From contig CALLVB010000054.1 of assembly GCA_938010795.1 (NCBI GenBank), forward strand, positions 1 to 6,065: 6,065 bases of DNA. Direction: 5' to 3'. The notes below the pieces were generated by a model. The model searched no databases, was not told the origin of the DNA, and saw only the letters and a program-made list of their open reading frames with translations. Both the position numbers and the translations under genes were made by a program. This stretch comes from Minisyncoccota bacterium. GTDB lineage: Bacteria > Patescibacteriota > Minisyncoccia > Phycocordibacterales > GCA-2747955. Positions within the stretch are counted from its first letter, which is position 1. Every line of letters starts with the position of its first letter. Shown here piece after piece: positions 4,508 through 6,065 of this stretch.

Positions 4508-6065
4508 ATGACAACACTTTATACAGGGTCGATAAAAACGACTGGTCGAAAGGTAGGATACATCAGACATATCGACTTTGATGACTCAATTGAAATTGAT
4601 ACAAGAAATTTACTCACCGCTCTTGACGGAGATACTGTCTCTTTTGAAGTAACAGGTAAAAACAGGGACGGACAAACAACAGGAAAAGTTATCGAGGTAC
4701 TCAAGAGGCAAAAGACTCAATTCGTAGGACAAATCAAAGAAGTATTTGACCGAGATAAGAAAAAGCGAGTGGTTAAGTTTGTGGCTGACCAAAGAGGATT
4801 TTGGCCAGAGGCAAAAATCCTCAATGCTCAAAAATATCACAAACTAGATGGTAAAAAGATCCTTATCAAACTAGACTCGTGGGACAACGCAAAACATGAT
4901 CCGGAATTTACCATCATTGATGTGCTTGGAAAGTCTGGAGACCACGAAACTGAAATGCGTGCAGTAGTCTTGGACCGAGGACTGATGCTTGGCTTCCCTC
5001 CTGAGGTTGAACAAGAGGCTGCCCAAATTAAATTAGATTCAGAGAAAACATTTCAAGAAGAAATTAAAAAACGACGAGATATGCGAGATCGTCTTACCTT
5101 TACGATTGACCCGTTTGATGCAAAAGACTTTGATGATGCGCTCTCTATTCAAAAGATGGATAACGGTAACTTTGAGGTTGGTGTTCACATTGCTGATCCT
5201 TCGTTCTTTGTACGTCCTGGGTCAAAACTAGATGATGAAGCAGTAAAACGTGCGACTTCTATCTATCTAGTAGACCGAACAATTCCTATGCTCCCAGAAA
5301 TTCTTTCTAATGAACTCTGTTCACTGAATCCAAACGAAGAGAAACTAACTTTTTCTTGCGTGTTTGAAATGGACAGGCAGGGAAACGTCCATGACAGGTG
5401 GTTTGGACGGACCGTAACCATCTCAGACCGGCGATTCTCATATGAAGAAGCACAAGCAGTGCTTGATGACAACGCAGGTGACCACCTTGAAGACTTGCAA
5501 ATCATGGCAGAAATGGCCAGACACATGCAAAAGCGTAAAGTTAAAGCTGGAGCTATTTCGTTTGAATCAACAGAAGTTAAATTTAAATTAGACGAACACA
5601 TGTTCCCTATTGGTGTAGAGGAAAAGAAACGACTATTCACCATGGAAATGATCGAGGAGTTCATGCTCCTTGCTAACAAGGAAGTATCTCGGTTTGTATC
5701 TGTATTAGCTGATGGAAACGAATCGAAGCGACCATTCATTTATCGGGTTCACGATAAACCAAAACCAGAAAAAATCATCGAAGCTGTGAACCTACTTAAC
5801 AAACTTGGGTTCGAGGTCGACTCTGATGAAGGAGGGAAAATTTCTTCAAAAGAAATCAACCGAATTCTTGATGAACACCGAGGTGAAGACATCGAGACGT
5901 TTATTTCTATGACTATCTTGCGGTCTATGAGAAAGGCTGAGTACTCTACTAAAAATATTGGACACTTTGGGTTAGCGTTTAGTCATTACTCTCACTTTAC
6001 GTCCCCTATTCGTCGGTACCCTGACATGATTGCGCACCGATACTTACAAAAGTATATTGATGGAG
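4508..6065 (+). CDS. rnr: RNase R/RNase II-family 3'-5' exoribonuclease, C-terminus cut by window edge
   Basis: Processive hydrolytic 3'-5' exoribonuclease that degrades RNA to short oligonucleotides in the cytoplasm. The 519 visible residues run to the window edge. Residues 1 to about 60 (GSIKTTGRKVGYI, then LDGDTVSFEV) and about 68-140 look like two cold-shock-type OB domains. The RNB catalytic domain begins near 196 with IDPFDAKDFDDA (200-211), carrying the Mg2+-binding aspartates D201, D207, D209 and D210, and includes VHIADPSFFV and HFTSPIRRYPDM (496-507) with the catalytic-region arginines R502/R503. RRYPD is more RNase R-like than RNase II-like, but the N-terminal helix-turn-helix of E. 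coli RNase R is absent, so RNase II-type naming is possible. An in-frame TGA at 4490-4492 fixes the start at this ATG. There is no Shine-Dalgarno sequence. The C-terminal S1 domain and any basic tail lie outside. It is divergently transcribed from the membrane protein gene, and its codons resemble those of gyrB. Confidence 0.95.
   Translation, partial: MTTLYTGSIKTTGRKVGYIRHIDFDDSIEIDTRNLLTALDGDTVSFEVTGKNRDGQTTGKVIEVLKRQKTQFVGQIKEVFDRDKKKRVVKFVADQRGFWPEAKILNAQKYHKLDGKKILIKLDSWDNAKHDPEFTIIDVLGKSGDHETEMRAVVLDRGLMLGFPPEVEQEAAQIKLDSEKTFQEEIKKRRDMRDRLTFTIDPFDAKDFDDALSIQKMDNGNFEVGVHIADPSFFVRPGSKLDDEAVKRATSIYLVDRTIPMLPEILSNELCSLNPNEEKLTFSCVFEMDRQGNVHDRWFGRTVTISDRRFSYEEAQAVLDDNAGDHLEDLQIMAEMARHMQKRKVKAGAISFESTEVKFKLDEHMFPIGVEEKKRLFTMEMIEEFMLLANKEVSRFVSVLADGNESKRPFIYRVHDKPKPEKIIEAVNLLNKLGFEVDSDEGGKISSKEINRILDEHRGEDIETFISMTILRSMRKAEYSTKNIGHFGLAFSHYSHFTSPIRRYPDMIAHRYLQKYIDG

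Noticed and set aside
4519..5739. Minus-strand open frames opposite rnr (4519-4704, 4610-4840, 5263-5739)
   Set aside because: They are antisense to a clear RNase R-family frame with intact catalytic motifs, and lack initiation signals.

Overview
The window holds four protein genes in compact bacterial style, each apparently its own transcription unit. Running off the left edge on the minus strand is gyrB (583 N-terminal residues). Inside it, also on the minus strand, are a 620-residue RTX-like calcium-binding repeat protein and a small two-helix membrane protein. Running off the right edge on the plus strand is an RNase R/RNase II-family exoribonuclease (519 N-terminal residues). No tRNA, rRNA, CRISPR array, insertion sequence or phage gene is visible, and no gene-free stretch exceeds 300 bases.

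The organism is bacterial. The GyrB motif DNSRDEAMAGH, an RNase R-like enzyme with no N-terminal helix-turn-helix, the moderately AT-rich GGA/CGA-leaning housekeeping codons and the apparent lack of 5' leaders on both housekeeping genes fit a Candidate Phyla Radiation (Patescibacteria) genome, perhaps Parcubacteria-like. This is an inference from memory of family sequences, not a search result.

Layout: gyrB (1-1749, minus); a 113-base gap with an extended -10 promoter for gyrB and an intrinsic terminator for the next gene; the RTX-like gene (1863-3725, minus), whose central 729 bases are 27 nonapeptide units in unbroken register; a 176-base gap with a ribosome binding site, a perfect TTGACA-17-TATAAT promoter and the terminator of the next gene; the two-helix membrane protein gene (3902-4351, minus); a 156-base divergent promoter region; and rnr (4508-6065, plus).

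The main points of interest are linked. The two housekeeping genes start 9-11 bases after an extended -10 box, have an in-frame stop just upstream and have no Shine-Dalgarno sequence, so both look leaderless. The two genes between them have TTGACA -35 boxes and clear Shine-Dalgarno sequences. The RTX-like gene also differs from gyrB in glycine codons and encodes a very acidic, cysteine-free protein with no Sec signal but an acidic/hydrophobic C-terminus of the type I secretion kind. It may be an abundant surface or secreted calcium-binding protein. If the host is a Patescibacterium, its export route is an open question.
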